Assembly (NCBI RefSeq): GCF_012033785.1
Contig: NZ_JAAVJC010000017.1
Coordinates: 1 to 43,705 of the forward strand
DNA length: 43,705 nt
Direction: 5' to 3'
Source: Streptomyces bohaiensis
GTDB lineage: Bacteria > Actinomycetota > Actinomycetes > Streptomycetales > Streptomycetaceae
Shown here: one piece after another, positions 8,167-18,877 of the stretch
Layout: each line of letters starts with the position of its first letter
Position numbering within the stretch: the stretch's first letter is position 1
Notes under the pieces: model-generated
What the model was told of the DNA's origin: nothing
Database searches by the model: none
What the model saw: only the letters and a program-made list of their open reading frames with translations
Translations under genes and position numbers: made by a program

Positions 8167-8994
8167 ATGCCCGCACGCGCCAGGGACTTGAACCCCGACC
8201 TGTCCGCCAGGCACCTCTTCGGTGCTGAGCTGCGGATGTTGCGCGAGCAGCGGGGGTACACGCTGGAGTCGCTCGCCTCTTCGCTGAAGCGCAGCAAGTC
8301 GGCCATCTCCCGCTACGAGACAGCTGAGTCGATGATCCCGCCGGACCTCCCCGGCGCCCTCGACGTACTCCTGGAGGCCAACGGCCTCTTCACCAAGCTC
8401 TACCGCTTGGCACGGAAAGAGATCCACCCCGACCAGTTCCGCCGACGCATGGAGCTGGAGGACAGAGCAGTTCATTTCGGGGAGTACACCGGGCAGATCG
8501 TATCGGGCTTGGTGCAGACACCCGCCTACGCGGAGGCGCAGTTTCGCGCCGCTGATCCGTGTGCGGAGGACAGCCGGATCGCAGACCTCGTCACAGCACG
8601 CATGACTCGGCAGCTACGGTGGGCGCCTCACGGACCAGGACGGCTTGCATTGCTCCTTGATGAGGCTGTCATACGCCGCCAGGTCGGATCCCGAGCGGTG
8701 ATGCGGGAACAGCTGAGCATTCTCTGCGAGCTGGCCCTCACCCCGAGGACCACAATCCAGGTGCTTCCCTTCTCGCACGGTGTGCACGCCTTGATGGGCG
8801 GCACGCTCACCTTGCTGGTTCTTGAGGACGGCACCCGAGTGGCCTACGAGGAGTCGATCTCGACGGGCACACTCGTGGAGGACAACGAAGGGGTCCTGAT
8901 GCGCCAGTGGCACTACGATTTGCTGAGGGCTTCCGCCCTGTCACCCGAGCAGTCGCGCGGGATGATGCGAGAGGCAATGAGGAGTTTCGAATGA
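8167..8994 (+). CDS. XRE family regulator with DUF5753-type C-terminal domain
   Basis: A 275-aa protein. Residues about 17-70 are a Cro/C1-type helix-turn-helix (LRMLREQRGYTLESLASSL, then SKSAISRYET). The remainder matches the DUF5753 domain common in streptomycetes, with EYTGQIVSGLVQTPAYA, a basic Arg-rich central part, and RTTIQVLPFSHGVHALMGG. Such proteins are typically encoded just before DUF397 genes, as here: the first DUF397 start (ATG 8991) overlaps this stop by 4 bases. The start ATG 8167 has ACGGAGG six bases upstream. Several family members act in development or antibiotic regulation (Whi/BldB-like regulator-partner pairs), but this one's target is unknown. Base composition is visibly less GC-rich than the flanking genes, consistent with acquired DNA. 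Confidence 0.9.
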   Translation: MPARARDLNPDLSARHLFGAELRMLREQRGYTLESLASSLKRSKSAISRYETAESMIPPDLPGALDVLLEANGLFTKLYRLARKEIHPDQFRRRMELEDRAVHFGEYTGQIVSGLVQTPAYAEAQFRAADPCAEDSRIADLVTARMTRQLRWAPHGPGRLALLLDEAVIRRQVGSRAVMREQLSILCELALTPRTTIQVLPFSHGVHALMGGTLTLLVLEDGTRVAYEESISTGTLVEDNEGVLMRQWHYDLLRASALSPEQSRGMMREAMRSFE

Positions 8995-9185
8995 GCATCA
9001 CCAGCTCAGAGCAGTGGGTGAAGAGCAGCTATAGCGGCAACGGCGGCGGCAACTGCGTGGAGTGGCAGCCCTCGGCAATCAGCTCCGGGGTCGTCCCCCT
9101 CCGTGACAGCAAAGACACCGCGCTTCCCGCACTCACCGTTCCAACCACGGCGTGGGTAGCCTTCATCCAGCACCTCAAGGCCTGA
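8991..9185 (+). CDS. DUF397 protein, copy 1
   Basis: 64 aa. DUF397 is a small domain family nearly confined to actinomycetes, usually paired with an XRE/DUF5753 regulator and thought to modulate it. Hallmarks seen: QWVKSSYSGNGGGNCVEW, then VPLRDSKD and a C-terminal AWVAFIQHLKA. The ATG overlaps the regulator stop (ATGA), so the two are translationally coupled; the two later copies instead have their own leaders. A hairpin follows at 9213. Confidence 0.9.
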   Translation: MSITSSEQWVKSSYSGNGGGNCVEWQPSAISSGVVPLRDSKDTALPALTVPTTAWVAFIQHLKA

Positions 9186-9212
9186 CCCCACCCCGCGAGC
9201 ACTAGCGCGACA

Positions 9213-9244
9213 GAGCCCCCTCCCGCCGCAGCGGCAGGGGGCTC
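9213..9244 (+). terminator. Hairpin after DUF397 copy 1
   Basis: 9-bp arms GAGCCCCCT (9213-9221) and the reverse complement (9236-9244), with a further CCGC/GCGG pairing inside. Near-identical hairpins follow the other two DUF397 genes. Confidence 0.8.
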
Positions 9245-9386
9245 CCCATATCCGAGCGGTACAAAGGTCGTCCGTTGGCCAGCGAAGCCGTGCCCTTAGC
9301 GCGCCCGCACCGCTACGTTCTTCTCTGAACAGTGGACGTCCCGAGCATGCGCGCGGGACGTCCGAGGACCTCACGAGGAGGCACCA

Positions 9387-9578
9387 GTGAACGCCATCCC
9401 CTCCCCCTGGGTGAAGAGCAGCTACAGCGGCAACGGCGGAGCCAACTGCGTGGGGTGGCGCCCCTCGGCGATCAGCTCCGGGGCCGTCCCCCTCCGTGAC
9501 AGCAAGGACACCGCCCTCCCCGCACTCACCGTGCCCCCGGCCGCGTGGGCAGCGTTCGTCCAGCACCTCAAGGCCTGA
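9387..9578 (+). CDS. DUF397 protein, copy 2
   Basis: 63 aa, GTG start at 9387 with GAGGAGG upstream. It shares the WVKSSYSGNGG core with copies 1 and 3 but reads ANCVGWRP where the others read NCVEWQP, losing the conserved Glu. The ending AWAAFVQHLKA matches copy 3. It has its own leader and terminator, so it forms a one-gene unit. Its function is probably that of a regulator partner. Confidence 0.88.
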   Translation: MNAIPSPWVKSSYSGNGGANCVGWRPSAISSGAVPLRDSKDTALPALTVPPAAWAAFVQHLKA

Positions 9579-9603
9579 CCCCACCCGCACGCACAGCGCG
9601 ACC

Positions 9604-9635
9604 GAGCCCCCTTCCGCAACAGCGGCAGGGGGCTC
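9604..9635 (+). terminator. Hairpin after DUF397 copy 2
   Basis: Arms GAGCCCCCT at 9604-9612 and the reverse complement at 9627-9635, matching the hairpins after copies 1 and 3. Confidence 0.78.
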
Positions 9636-9757
9636 CGGTGTTGGCCGACGGGACCGTGGTCCGCACTTGTCGGCTACCGCTACGTTCATCTCAAAGCAGC
9701 GGCTCTCAGTCCCGAGCATTTGCCCGGGACGTCCGAGAACGTCACGAGGAGGCACCA

Positions 9758-9949
9758 GTGAACGCCATCCCCTCCCCCTGGGTGAAGAGCAGCTACAGCG
9801 GCAACGGCGGCGACAACTGCGTGGAGTGGCAGCCCTCGGCGATCAGCTCCGGGGCCGTCCCTGTCCGTGACAGCAAGGACACCACCCTCCCCGCACTCAC
9901 CGTGCCAACCACCGCGTGGGCAGCCTTCGTCCAGCACCTCAAAGCCTGA
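9758..9949 (+). CDS. DUF397 protein, copy 3
   Basis: 63 aa from a GTG at 9758 with GAGGAGG upstream. The core reads WVKSSYSGNGGDNCVEWQP; a VPVRDSKD segment replaces VPLRDSKD. Apart from a few substitutions it equals copy 2 and has the same leader and downstream hairpin. No second XRE gene is nearby, so copies 2 and 3 are extra partners of the 8167 regulator or serve regulators elsewhere. Confidence 0.88.
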   Translation: MNAIPSPWVKSSYSGNGGDNCVEWQPSAISSGAVPVRDSKDTTLPALTVPTTAWAAFVQHLKA

Positions 9950-9973
9950 CCCCACCGCACGCACAGCGCCACA

Positions 9974-10005
9974 GAGCCCCCTCCCGCAACGGCGGCAGGG
10001 GGCTC
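9974..10005 (+). terminator. Hairpin after DUF397 copy 3
   Basis: Arms GAGCCCCCT at 9974-9982 and the reverse complement at 9997-10005. It lies between convergent genes (DUF397 copy 3 and the radical SAM gene ending at 10053) and may act in both directions. Confidence 0.78.
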
Positions 10006-10052
10006 CCGTTCGACCGCCCGGCCGCAACGGATGTCGCGGTCGGGCGGCGTCG

Positions 10053-11978
<1,926 letters not shown>

Positions 11979-12087
11979 GGGTGACAACTCCGGGGGTGTC
12001 GGTCGCGCTGTACGGTCGGGCCGCGCCGCCGGGCGGCGGCGTGGGCCGCGGACAAGGGGATCGGCCGTTCAGCGTACTGCGTCGCGC

Positions 12088-12122
12088 CGGTGCCCCGCAC
12101 CGCGCGGCGGTACGGGGCACCG
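12088..12122 (-). terminator. Hairpin terminator after rodA
   Basis: 15-base arms with one mismatch (CGGTGCCCCGCACCG at 12088-12102 against 12108-12122), loop of five bases. It starts 13 bases beyond the rodA stop and likely ends the mreB-to-rodA transcript. Confidence 0.8.
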
Positions 12123-12134
12123 GGACGGGCCGGG

Positions 12135-13331
12135 TCAGGCGGAGGCGGACAGTGCCCGTTTCATGCGGATCGACTGGAGCAGGCCGATGGCGATCCAGGT
12201 CGCGAACATCGACGTGCCGCCGTACGAGAGGAACGGCAGCGGGATGCCGGCGACCGGCATGATGCCCATCGCCATGCCGATGTTCTCGAACGACTGGAAG
12301 GCGAACCAGGCGACGATGCCGGTGGCGATGACCGTGCCGTACAGCTCCGTCGCACCGCGCGCGATGCGCAGCGCCCGCCAGAGGACGACCCCCAGCAGCA
12401 CGATGATCGCCCCCGCGCCGAGGAAGCCCAGCTCCTCACCGGCGACGGTGAAGATGAAGTCGGTGTGCTGCTCGGGGACGAACTGTCCGGTGGTCTGGGT
12501 GCCCTGGAAGAGCCCCTTGCCGTCGAGCCCGCCGGAGCCGATCGCGATCCGCGCCTGGTTGGTGTTGTAGCCGACCCCCGAGGGGTCCCGGCTGGGGTCG
12601 GCGAAGGCGGCGAACCGGTCGATCTGGTACTGGTCGAGGAGACCGAGGAACCAGACCGCCAGCGCCGCGGCCACCCCGGCGGCGACCAGGCCCAGCGTCC
12701 AGCCGATGCGGGCGCCGGAGCCGAAGAGGATGCCGAGGATGATCGCCGCGATCACCATGGCCATGCCGGTGTCGTCCACCAGCACGATGCACAGCGGCAC
12801 CGCCGCGATGGCGAGCGCCTGGAGCATGGTCTTGCCGCCGGGGTACGGGTTGTCCCCGGCGTCGACCCGGGCGGCCAGTATGACCGCCATGCCCATGATG
12901 ACGGCGACCTTGGCGAACTCGCCGGGCTGGATCGTGTAGTCACCGATCGCGAGCCAGGCCCGCTGTCCGTTGATCTCGGTGCCCAGCGGAGTGAACACCA
13001 GCAGCATCAGGACGAGGGTGAGCACGTAGAACACCGGGACGAAGCCGCGCAGCCGGTGGTGGCCGAGCCACATGACGCCCACCGCGAGCGCGACACCGAT
13101 GGCGAGGTTGACGACCTGCCGCAGGAGGAAGTACTGCGGATCCCCTCCTGTTATGCCGGTGCGCGTCCGGGTGGCGGACCACACCAGCAGGCAGCCCAGC
13201 ACGGAGAGGGCGCCGGCGGCGCCCATCAGGACCCAGTCGACCCGCCGCAGCAGCGAGTCCCGGGCGGTCAGCCGCATCCAGGCCGGCTGCTGGCCGGTGC
13301 GCCGGGCGCCCACGTAGGTGTGGATGCTCAC
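12135..13331 (-). CDS. rodA: Rod shape-determining SEDS glycosyltransferase RodA
   Basis: A 398-aa polytopic membrane protein of the SEDS (FtsW/RodA/SpoVE) family, which polymerises lipid II into glycan strands together with a class B penicillin-binding protein. About ten membrane helices are visible. Family signatures include INGQRAWLAIG, IQPGEFAKVAVI, the conserved Asp in VLVDDTGMAMV, the Trp/Gln-rich outer loop GLFQGTQTTGQFVPEQHTDF, and the closing IPLPFLSYGGTSM. The GTG at 13331 lies four bases after the mrdA stop, with GAGGGGTGAGG overlapping that stop as a ribosome site. It is the last gene of mreB-mreC-mreD-mrdA-rodA. In streptomycetes this set acts mainly in spore-wall synthesis rather than tip growth. 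Confidence 0.95.
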   Translation of the reverse strand: MSIHTYVGARRTGQQPAWMRLTARDSLLRRVDWVLMGAAGALSVLGCLLVWSATRTRTGITGGDPQYFLLRQVVNLAIGVALAVGVMWLGHHRLRGFVPVFYVLTLVLMLLVFTPLGTEINGQRAWLAIGDYTIQPGEFAKVAVIMGMAVILAARVDAGDNPYPGGKTMLQALAIAAVPLCIVLVDDTGMAMVIAAIILGILFGSGARIGWTLGLVAAGVAAALAVWFLGLLDQYQIDRFAAFADPSRDPSGVGYNTNQARIAIGSGGLDGKGLFQGTQTTGQFVPEQHTDFIFTVAGEELGFLGAGAIIVLLGVVLWRALRIARGATELYGTVIATGIVAWFAFQSFENIGMAMGIMPVAGIPLPFLSYGGTSMFATWIAIGLLQSIRMKRALSASA

Positions 13332-13335
13332 CGCC

Positions 13336-15432
13336 TCACCCCTCGTCCGCGATGATGGTGCCGTTCTCGTCGATCTCCGGGAGGCTGCGCATCGGCTCGG
13401 GCAGCAGCGCCTTGCCGCGGTCGACGGAGCCGTCCTCCGCGACACCGTAGATCGCCTCGTAGATGCGGCGGACCGCCACGCCGGAGGCGCCGGAGCCGGT
13501 ACCGGCCTGGTCGATGGTCATGACGACGGTGTAGTCCTCGGAGAACGTCGTCAGCCACGACCGGGACTGCTTGTTGTCGGTGGTCGCGGTACCGGTCTTG
13601 GCGTACAGCGGGATCTCGTCCAGCGGCCAGCCGCCGAACCGCCAGGAGGCGGTACCGGTGGAGACGACGTCGGCGGTCGCGGCCTTCAGCTGCCGTATGG
13701 TCTGCTCGCTGGCCGGCAGCTTCCCGGTCTCGACGGGCTCGATCTCCTCGACCAGGGAACCGTCGGCGCCGATGACGGCCTTGCCGACGGTCGGCTGGTA
13801 CATGGTGCCGCCGTTGGCGATCGCGGCGTATATCACCGCCATCTGCAACGGGGTGACCAGGACGTCGCCCTGGCCGATGGAGAAGTTGACGGCGTCGCCG
13901 GCGCGGAGCTTCCAGCCCTCCTCGCAGTTCTCCCGGGCGAGGCGGTGCGCGAAGTCCTGCTTGTCGGACTTGGCCATCTCGCACCAGGAGTCCTTGTTGG
14001 CCTCCCAGTACGACCGCTTCCACTCGCGGTCCGGGACGCGGCCGGGGACCTCGGAGGGGAGGTCGATGCCGGTGGTGGCGCCGAGACCGAAGCCGAGCGC
14101 CGTGTCGTACAGGTAGTCGTTGGCGTCCTCCTTCGGGTTCGGCCCGCCGTCCTTCTGCCACTCCTGGTGGGCCAGGCGGTAGAAGACGGTGTTGCAGGAG
14201 ACCTCCAGGGCACGGCCGAGGGTGATGGGCCCGTAGCCGGTGGACTCGAAGTTCCGGAAGGTCTGGCTGCCGATGCTGTAGGAGGACGAGCAGTCGTACC
14301 GGCCGTCGAAGGGGTAGCCGGCGTTGACGGCGCCCGCCGAGGTGACGACCTTGAAGGTCGAGCCGGCCGGGGACTGCCCCTGGATGGCGCGGTTGAGCAG
14401 CGGGAAGTTGGAGTCCTCGCCGGTCAGTTCCTGGTAGTCGCCGCCGGAGATGCCGCCGACCCAGACGTTGGGGTCGTAGTCGGGGGCGGAGGCCATGGCG
14501 ACGATACGGCCGGTGTCGTTCTCCATGACGATGGCGGCGCCCGAGTCCGCCTCGTAGGTGCGGCCGGTGATCTCGTCGGTCTGGGTGCGGGCGTCCTTCA
14601 TGGCCTGGGCGAGTTCCTTCTCGACCACGGCCTGGACGCGGGCGTCGATGCTGGTGACGACGTTGGCGCCGGCGACGGCCTCGTCGTTGTCGGCCTCGCC
14701 GATGACGCGGCCGAACTTGTCGACCTCGTAGCGGGTGATGCCGGCGCTGCCGCGCAGGAAGGAGTCGTAGGTGCGCTCCAGCCCGGAGCGGCCGATCTGG
14801 TCCGACCGCAGCAGCGGGGAGGCGGTGTCATTGGCCTCCTGCACCTCGTCGTCGGTGACGGGCGAGAGGTAGCCGAGGACCTGCGAGGTGGCTGCGCCGT
14901 CGGGCGCGGTGTAGCGCCGCACGGCGGTCGGTTCCGCGCTGATGCCGGGGAACGCCTCGGCCCGCTCGCGGATCTGGAGCGCCTGCTCGGTGGTGGCCTC
15001 GTCGGTCACGGGGATCGGCTGGTAGGGGGAGCCGTTCCAGCAGGGCTGCGGGGTCTGCGCGTCGCAGAGGCGGACCTTGTTGGCGACCTCCTCCTCCGAC
15101 ATGCCGAGCAGTTCGGCGAGGTCGGCGAGGACCTCCTTGCCGCCGTCCCGCTGCCGCATCAGCTCGGTGCGGTCCGCGGAGACGACGAGGCGGGTCTCGT
15201 TGTCGGCCAGCGGGACGCCGCGCGCGTCGAGGATGGAGCCGCGGACCGCGGGCTGCACGACCTGCTGGACGTGGTTGCCGGCGGCTGCTTCCTGGTACTC
15301 GTGGCCGTTGCGGATCTGGAGGTACCAGAGCCGGCCGCCGAGGGTGAGGAGCAGCGAGAGGACCAGTATCTGGATGACGACGAGCCGGATGGTGATGCGG
15401 GAGGTGCGGCCCGTCTCCGGGATGTTGCTCAC
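13336..15432 (-). CDS. mrdA: Penicillin-binding protein 2 (class B transpeptidase)
   Basis: 698 aa. A single membrane helix (about residues 15-35, RLVVIQILVLSLLLTLGGRL) anchors a periplasmic-side pedestal domain and a transpeptidase domain. Catalytic motifs: SXXK as STFK with nucleophile Ser358, SXN as SCN, and KTG at about Lys612. It cross-links peptidoglycan as partner of RodA. The GTG at 15432 overlaps the mreD stop by 4 bases (GTGA). A longer frame to 15525 would lie inside mreD and is rejected. The insert between SCN and KTG (VFYRLAHQEWQKDGGPNPKEDAN and following, in part) is longer than in proteobacterial PBP2, as is usual in actinomycetes. Confidence 0.94.
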   Translation of the reverse strand: MSNIPETGRTSRITIRLVVIQILVLSLLLTLGGRLWYLQIRNGHEYQEAAAGNHVQQVVQPAVRGSILDARGVPLADNETRLVVSADRTELMRQRDGGKEVLADLAELLGMSEEEVANKVRLCDAQTPQPCWNGSPYQPIPVTDEATTEQALQIRERAEAFPGISAEPTAVRRYTAPDGAATSQVLGYLSPVTDDEVQEANDTASPLLRSDQIGRSGLERTYDSFLRGSAGITRYEVDKFGRVIGEADNDEAVAGANVVTSIDARVQAVVEKELAQAMKDARTQTDEITGRTYEADSGAAIVMENDTGRIVAMASAPDYDPNVWVGGISGGDYQELTGEDSNFPLLNRAIQGQSPAGSTFKVVTSAGAVNAGYPFDGRYDCSSSYSIGSQTFRNFESTGYGPITLGRALEVSCNTVFYRLAHQEWQKDGGPNPKEDANDYLYDTALGFGLGATTGIDLPSEVPGRVPDREWKRSYWEANKDSWCEMAKSDKQDFAHRLARENCEEGWKLRAGDAVNFSIGQGDVLVTPLQMAVIYAAIANGGTMYQPTVGKAVIGADGSLVEEIEPVETGKLPASEQTIRQLKAATADVVSTGTASWRFGGWPLDEIPLYAKTGTATTDNKQSRSWLTTFSEDYTVVMTIDQAGTGSGASGVAVRRIYEAIYGVAEDGSVDRGKALLPEPMRSLPEIDENGTIIADEG

Positions 15433-16142
15433 AGCCGCTTGACCCCCTTGATCCGTCCGGCCTTCGGGCGGCCGCCCATGGTGACGCGGGAGGCTCGGCC
15501 CTTGCGCCCCAGCAGCGGGGACCACGGCTTGGTGCTGCCGCCGGGGCGTTTGAAGAGCGACGCGCGGGAGGGCTGGGCCCAGCTGTTGATCGTGTCGTTG
15601 CCGCCGGCGGAGCCGGAGACGGACTCGGCGGCGAGCGGGTCGTCCTCCAGCTTGCGCGCCAGCGCCATGACCAGCGGCACGGCGAACGGTGCCAGCAGCA
15701 GGTCGTAGAGGGTGGCGGTGACGACAAGGGTGATCAGGCCGCCGAGGGCGACGGCGGTGTCGCCGACGAGGGTGCCGACCCCCGCGTAGAGCAGGGTGGA
15801 GGCGACGGCGCCCGCTCCGACGACGATCATCGGGACGGTCGCGGAGCGGTGGGGGCCGGTCTCGGGGCGGGTCAGTCCCGCCGCGTAACCGATGACGCAG
15901 AGGACGAGGGCGTAGCGGCCCACCGCGTGGTCGGCCGGGGGCGCGATGTCCGCGAGCAGGCCGGCGCCGAACCCGGCGAGGGCCCCGCCGACGTGGCCGT
16001 AGACCAGGGCGAGGCCGAGGACGGTGAGCAGCAGCAGGTCGGGGACGGCGCCGGGGAGCTGGAGGCGCGCCAGGACGGTGACCTGGAGCACGAGCGCCAC
16101 GATCACCAGCACGGTGGTGAGGAGGGTGCGGGTCAGGCGCAT
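15429..16142 (-). CDS. mreD: Rod shape-determining protein MreD
   Basis: 237 aa. The first 160 residues hold about five membrane helices, beginning TLLTTVLVIVALVLQVTVLA, then PDLLLLTVLGLALVYG. MreD links MreC to the RodA/PBP2 synthase at the membrane. The C-terminal 70 residues are a basic, disordered-looking cytoplasmic tail (ending KGVKRL) that shorter MreD proteins lack. The ATG at 16142 is two bases after the mreC stop, and its stop overlaps the mrdA start by 4. Confidence 0.92.
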   Translation of the reverse strand: MRLTRTLLTTVLVIVALVLQVTVLARLQLPGAVPDLLLLTVLGLALVYGHVGGALAGFGAGLLADIAPPADHAVGRYALVLCVIGYAAGLTRPETGPHRSATVPMIVVGAGAVASTLLYAGVGTLVGDTAVALGGLITLVVTATLYDLLLAPFAVPLVMALARKLEDDPLAAESVSGSAGGNDTINSWAQPSRASLFKRPGGSTKPWSPLLGRKGRASRVTMGGRPKAGRIKGVKRL

Positions 16143-16144
16143 GG

Positions 16145-17242
16145 TCAGTCAGCTCCCACGATGGCGTCGGGGTCGGTGCCCGTGCCGGGGCCGGTGCCCT
16201 GGCCGGTGTCGTTCCCGCCGGACTCCGTGCCGGTGCCGGGGTCGCCGTCGGCCGTACCGCCGTCGGTCCCCTCGGTGCCGTCGGTGCCGTCGGTGCCGGT
16301 CCCGTCCTCGCCCTCGTCGTTGTCGTCGGCCTCGTCGTTGTCGTCGGCGCCCTCGGCGGGCTTCTCCTCGCGGGCGTCCTCGGGGCGCTCGGGGAGCACG
16401 GAGTCGCGGGGGTTGTCGCGCGGGGGTTCGACGACGACGCCGACCAGGTCGAGCTGGGTGAAGGCGACGTAGGGGCGGATGCGGACGGTGCGGGTGAGGT
16501 CGCCGGAGGCGGCCTCGACGCTGGTGACCTCGCCGACCGGGACGCCGGGGACGAAGGGCTTGCCGTCGGCGGAGCCGAAGGTGACGAGCCGGTCGCCCGC
16601 CTTCACCTTGGCGCGGTGGTTGAGGAGCTGGACGTCGATGCTGTCGTCGCCGCGGCCGTTGGCGAACCCGAGTTCGTCGCTGCCCTCCATGCGGGTGCCG
16701 ACGGTGAAGTTGGGGTCGCTGGCCAGCAGGACGGTCGCGGTGCCGGGACCGACCGTGGTGACGCGCCCGACGAGGCCGTCGCCGTTGAGGACGGTCATGT
16801 CGCGGCGGATGCCGTCGTCACGGCCGGCGTCGATGGTGATCGTCCAGGAGAAACCCTGGGCGGGGCCCATGGCGATGACCTGGGCGCCGACGATGCGGTA
16901 CTGGCCCGCGCCGGCGGTGCCGAGCATCTCGTCGAGCTGCCTTATGCGGGAGTCCCGGTGCTCGGAGCTGCCGAGCTCCTGGCGGAGTTCGGCGTTCTCC
17001 CTCTCCAGCTCGCTGATGCGGTCGTGACGACGTCCGGAGTCGCGGACGGCGCCGATGGCGTTCCCGACCGGGTCGACGGCCCGGGCGAGCCCGGTCTCGA
17101 CCGGCCCGAACACCGTGGCGGCGACCTCGCGCGGCCCGTCCAGCGGCGATTCCTCCCCGCTGCGGAGGTCCATCGTGATCAGTGCGAAGGCGATGGCGAC
17201 CAGAAGCAGGAGCAGGAGCCTGCTCTCCTTGGTGTCCCTCAC
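16145..17242 (-). CDS. mreC: Rod shape-determining protein MreC with acidic repeat tail
   Basis: 365 aa. A membrane anchor at residues 8-25 (LLLLLLVAIAFALITM) is followed by a coiled coil (RISELERENAELRQELG) and the MreC beta-barrel core to about residue 285. MreC organises the elongation complex on the outer face of the membrane. The last 70-75 residues are unusual: Asp/Glu and Gly-Thr rich, with repeated DGTDGTEGTDGG-like units, and probably disordered. The GTG at 17242 has no clear Shine-Dalgarno sequence; mreB ends 121 bases upstream. Confidence 0.93.
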   Translation of the reverse strand: MRDTKESRLLLLLLVAIAFALITMDLRSGEESPLDGPREVAATVFGPVETGLARAVDPVGNAIGAVRDSGRRHDRISELERENAELRQELGSSEHRDSRIRQLDEMLGTAGAGQYRIVGAQVIAMGPAQGFSWTITIDAGRDDGIRRDMTVLNGDGLVGRVTTVGPGTATVLLASDPNFTVGTRMEGSDELGFANGRGDDSIDVQLLNHRAKVKAGDRLVTFGSADGKPFVPGVPVGEVTSVEAASGDLTRTVRIRPYVAFTQLDLVGVVVEPPRDNPRDSVLPERPEDAREEKPAEGADDNDEADDNDEGEDGTGTDGTDGTEGTDGGTADGDPGTGTESGGNDTGQGTGPGTGTDPDAIVGAD

Positions 17243-17363
17243 GTGCGGAGGCCGTGCCTTTCTGCGTCGTGCGGTGGTCCACCCGCCGGTGGGCCCGCCG
17301 GGCGGCGTGCGCTGCCCGGCCGCAGCCGGCGGGGCGGTGCCGCGCGGTGGGGCCCGGGGGGCG

Positions 17364-18392
17364 TCACCGTCGGGGCTGGGCGTCCAGTACCTGCTGCAGC
17401 GCCTCGAACTCCTCGACGCACTTGCCGGAACCGAGGGCGACGGAGTCGAGCGGGTCCTCGGCGATGTGGATGGGCATGCCGGTCTCCTGGCGGAGGCGTT
17501 CGTCGAGGCCGCGGAGCATGGCGCCGCCGCCGGTGAGGACGATGCCGCGGTCCATGATGTCGCCGGAGAGCTCGGGCGGGCACTTGTCGAGGGTGGTCTT
17601 GACGGCGTCCACGATGGAGTTGACGGGCTCCTCCATCGCCTTGCGGACCTCGCCGGAGGAGATCACGACGGTCTTCGGCAGCCCGCTGACGAGGTCGCGG
17701 CCGCGGATCTCGGTGTGCTCGTCCTGCTCGGTGTCGTAGGCGGAGCCGATGGTGATCTTGATGTTCTCGGCGGAGCGCTCGCCCAGCAGGAGGCTGTACT
17801 CCTTCTTGATGTGCTGGATGATCGCGTTGTCCAGCTCGTCGCCGGCGACGCGGATGGACTGGGCCGTGACGATGCCGCCGAGCGAGATCACCGCGACCTC
17901 GGTGGTGCCGCCGCCGATGTCGACGACCATGTTGCCGGTCGCCTCGTGCACCGGGAGGCCGGAGCCGATGGCGGCGGCCATGGGCTCCTCGATGATGTGG
18001 ACCTGGCGCGCGCCCGCCTGCGTCGACGCCTCGATGACGGCGCGTCGTTCGACCCCGGTGATGCCCGAGGGAACGCAGACCACGACGCGGGGGCGGGCGA
18101 GGTAGCGGCGCTTGTGGATTTTCAGGATGAAGTAGCGGAGCATCCGCTCGGTGATCTCGAAATCGGCGATCACCCCGTCCTTGAGGGGACGCACGGCGAC
18201 GATGTTGCCGGGGGTCCGGCCGATCATCTTCTTCGCCTCGGATCCGACGGCGAGAATGCCACCGGTGTTGGTGTTGATGGCGACGACGGAAGGCTCGTTC
18301 AGCACGATGCCACGGCCTCTGACGTACACCAGCGTATTGGCCGTTCCGAGATCGACTGCCATGTCTCGACCCATGAAAGACATATTGCTCAT
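17364..18392 (-). CDS. mreB: Rod shape-determining actin homologue MreB
   Basis: A 342-aa bacterial actin that polymerises under the membrane and positions wall synthesis. Seen: phosphate-1 loop [14 protein letters not shown], phosphate-2 [18 protein letters not shown], the adenosine loop [14 protein letters not shown] and the connecting [14 protein letters not shown]. Three in-frame ATGs occur at 18392, 18383 and 18374. Streptomycete MreB proteins begin close to MSFxGRDMAVD, so 18383 is a good alternative; no strong ribosome site separates them. It heads the mreBCD-mrdA-rodA group and has a 485-base upstream interval. Confidence 0.95.
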   Translation of the reverse strand: MSNMSFMGRDMAVDLGTANTLVYVRGRGIVLNEPSVVAINTNTGGILAVGSEAKKMIGRTPGNIVAVRPLKDGVIADFEITERMLRYFILKIHKRRYLARPRVVVCVPSGITGVERRAVIEASTQAGARQVHIIEEPMAAAIGSGLPVHEATGNMVVDIGGGTTEVAVISLGGIVTAQSIRVAGDELDNAIIQHIKKEYSLLLGERSAENIKITIGSAYDTEQDEHTEIRGRDLVSGLPKTVVISSGEVRKAMEEPVNSIVDAVKTTLDKCPPELSGDIMDRGIVLTGGGAMLRGLDERLRQETGMPIHIAEDPLDSVALGSGKCVEEFEALQQVLDAQPRR

Positions 18393-18877
18393 GAGGATAC
18401 GTCTGGCCTTCCAGCTGGAGCGTTGGGTGCGTGGAGGTCGGCAGGATGCGATGTCGCCGCCGCCCGCGAACTACGCGGTGGGCACGCGTCACATCGTATC
18501 CCCGGCCGGTCGGGCACAGGGCGCCGGTGCGCCTTGAGTCGCCATTGTCAACGGAACCCGGCCCGTCCACCGTCATGGTGACGTCGTGTTCGGGTGAAGA
18601 CTTGCCCGTTCGACTCTACATACCCCGATGGCGGAGCGCATTGGAGCGACAAGCGCGGTGCGGGTAATTCTCGCCGGGTGCGACGGGGCCCGCGGACCAC
18701 CGGTCCGGCCGGGCGTGTCGCGCGGCGGCGGGTGGCCGGATGCCGCGGGCCGGGTGGGGCCCGCGGCTATCCGTGATTCGGTTCGCCGGTTCGCCGGTGC
18801 CACGCGGAATGCACCGTGACGGCGGCGCCGGTCGGGATGTCCGGTCCTGACACGCGGTCGGACGGAACAGTCCGGAA
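18393..18877. other. Long upstream region of mreB
   Basis: 485 bases without a convincing gene, between the end of ndk and the start of mreB. It must hold the mreB promoter(s). On the minus strand around 18620-18633 the segment TATGTAGAGT is notably AT-rich and could hold a -10 box, but no convincing -35 was found. Several gene-free hairpin-prone GC stretches (18690-18770) may end ndk-independent transcripts. No conserved RNA structure was recognised. Confidence 0.5.

Larger units (their letters stand above)
9330..10005 (+). repeat. Tandem duplication of a DUF397 gene with its leader and terminator
   Basis: Copies 2 and 3 start at 9387 and 9758, a period of 371 bases. The shared block includes the GGGACGTCCGAG leader, the ribosome site GAGGAGGCACCAGTG, the gene, and the GAGCCCCCT hairpin, so the whole transcription unit was duplicated, not the coding part alone. 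Copy 1 shares only the coding part and terminator. Confidence 0.8.
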
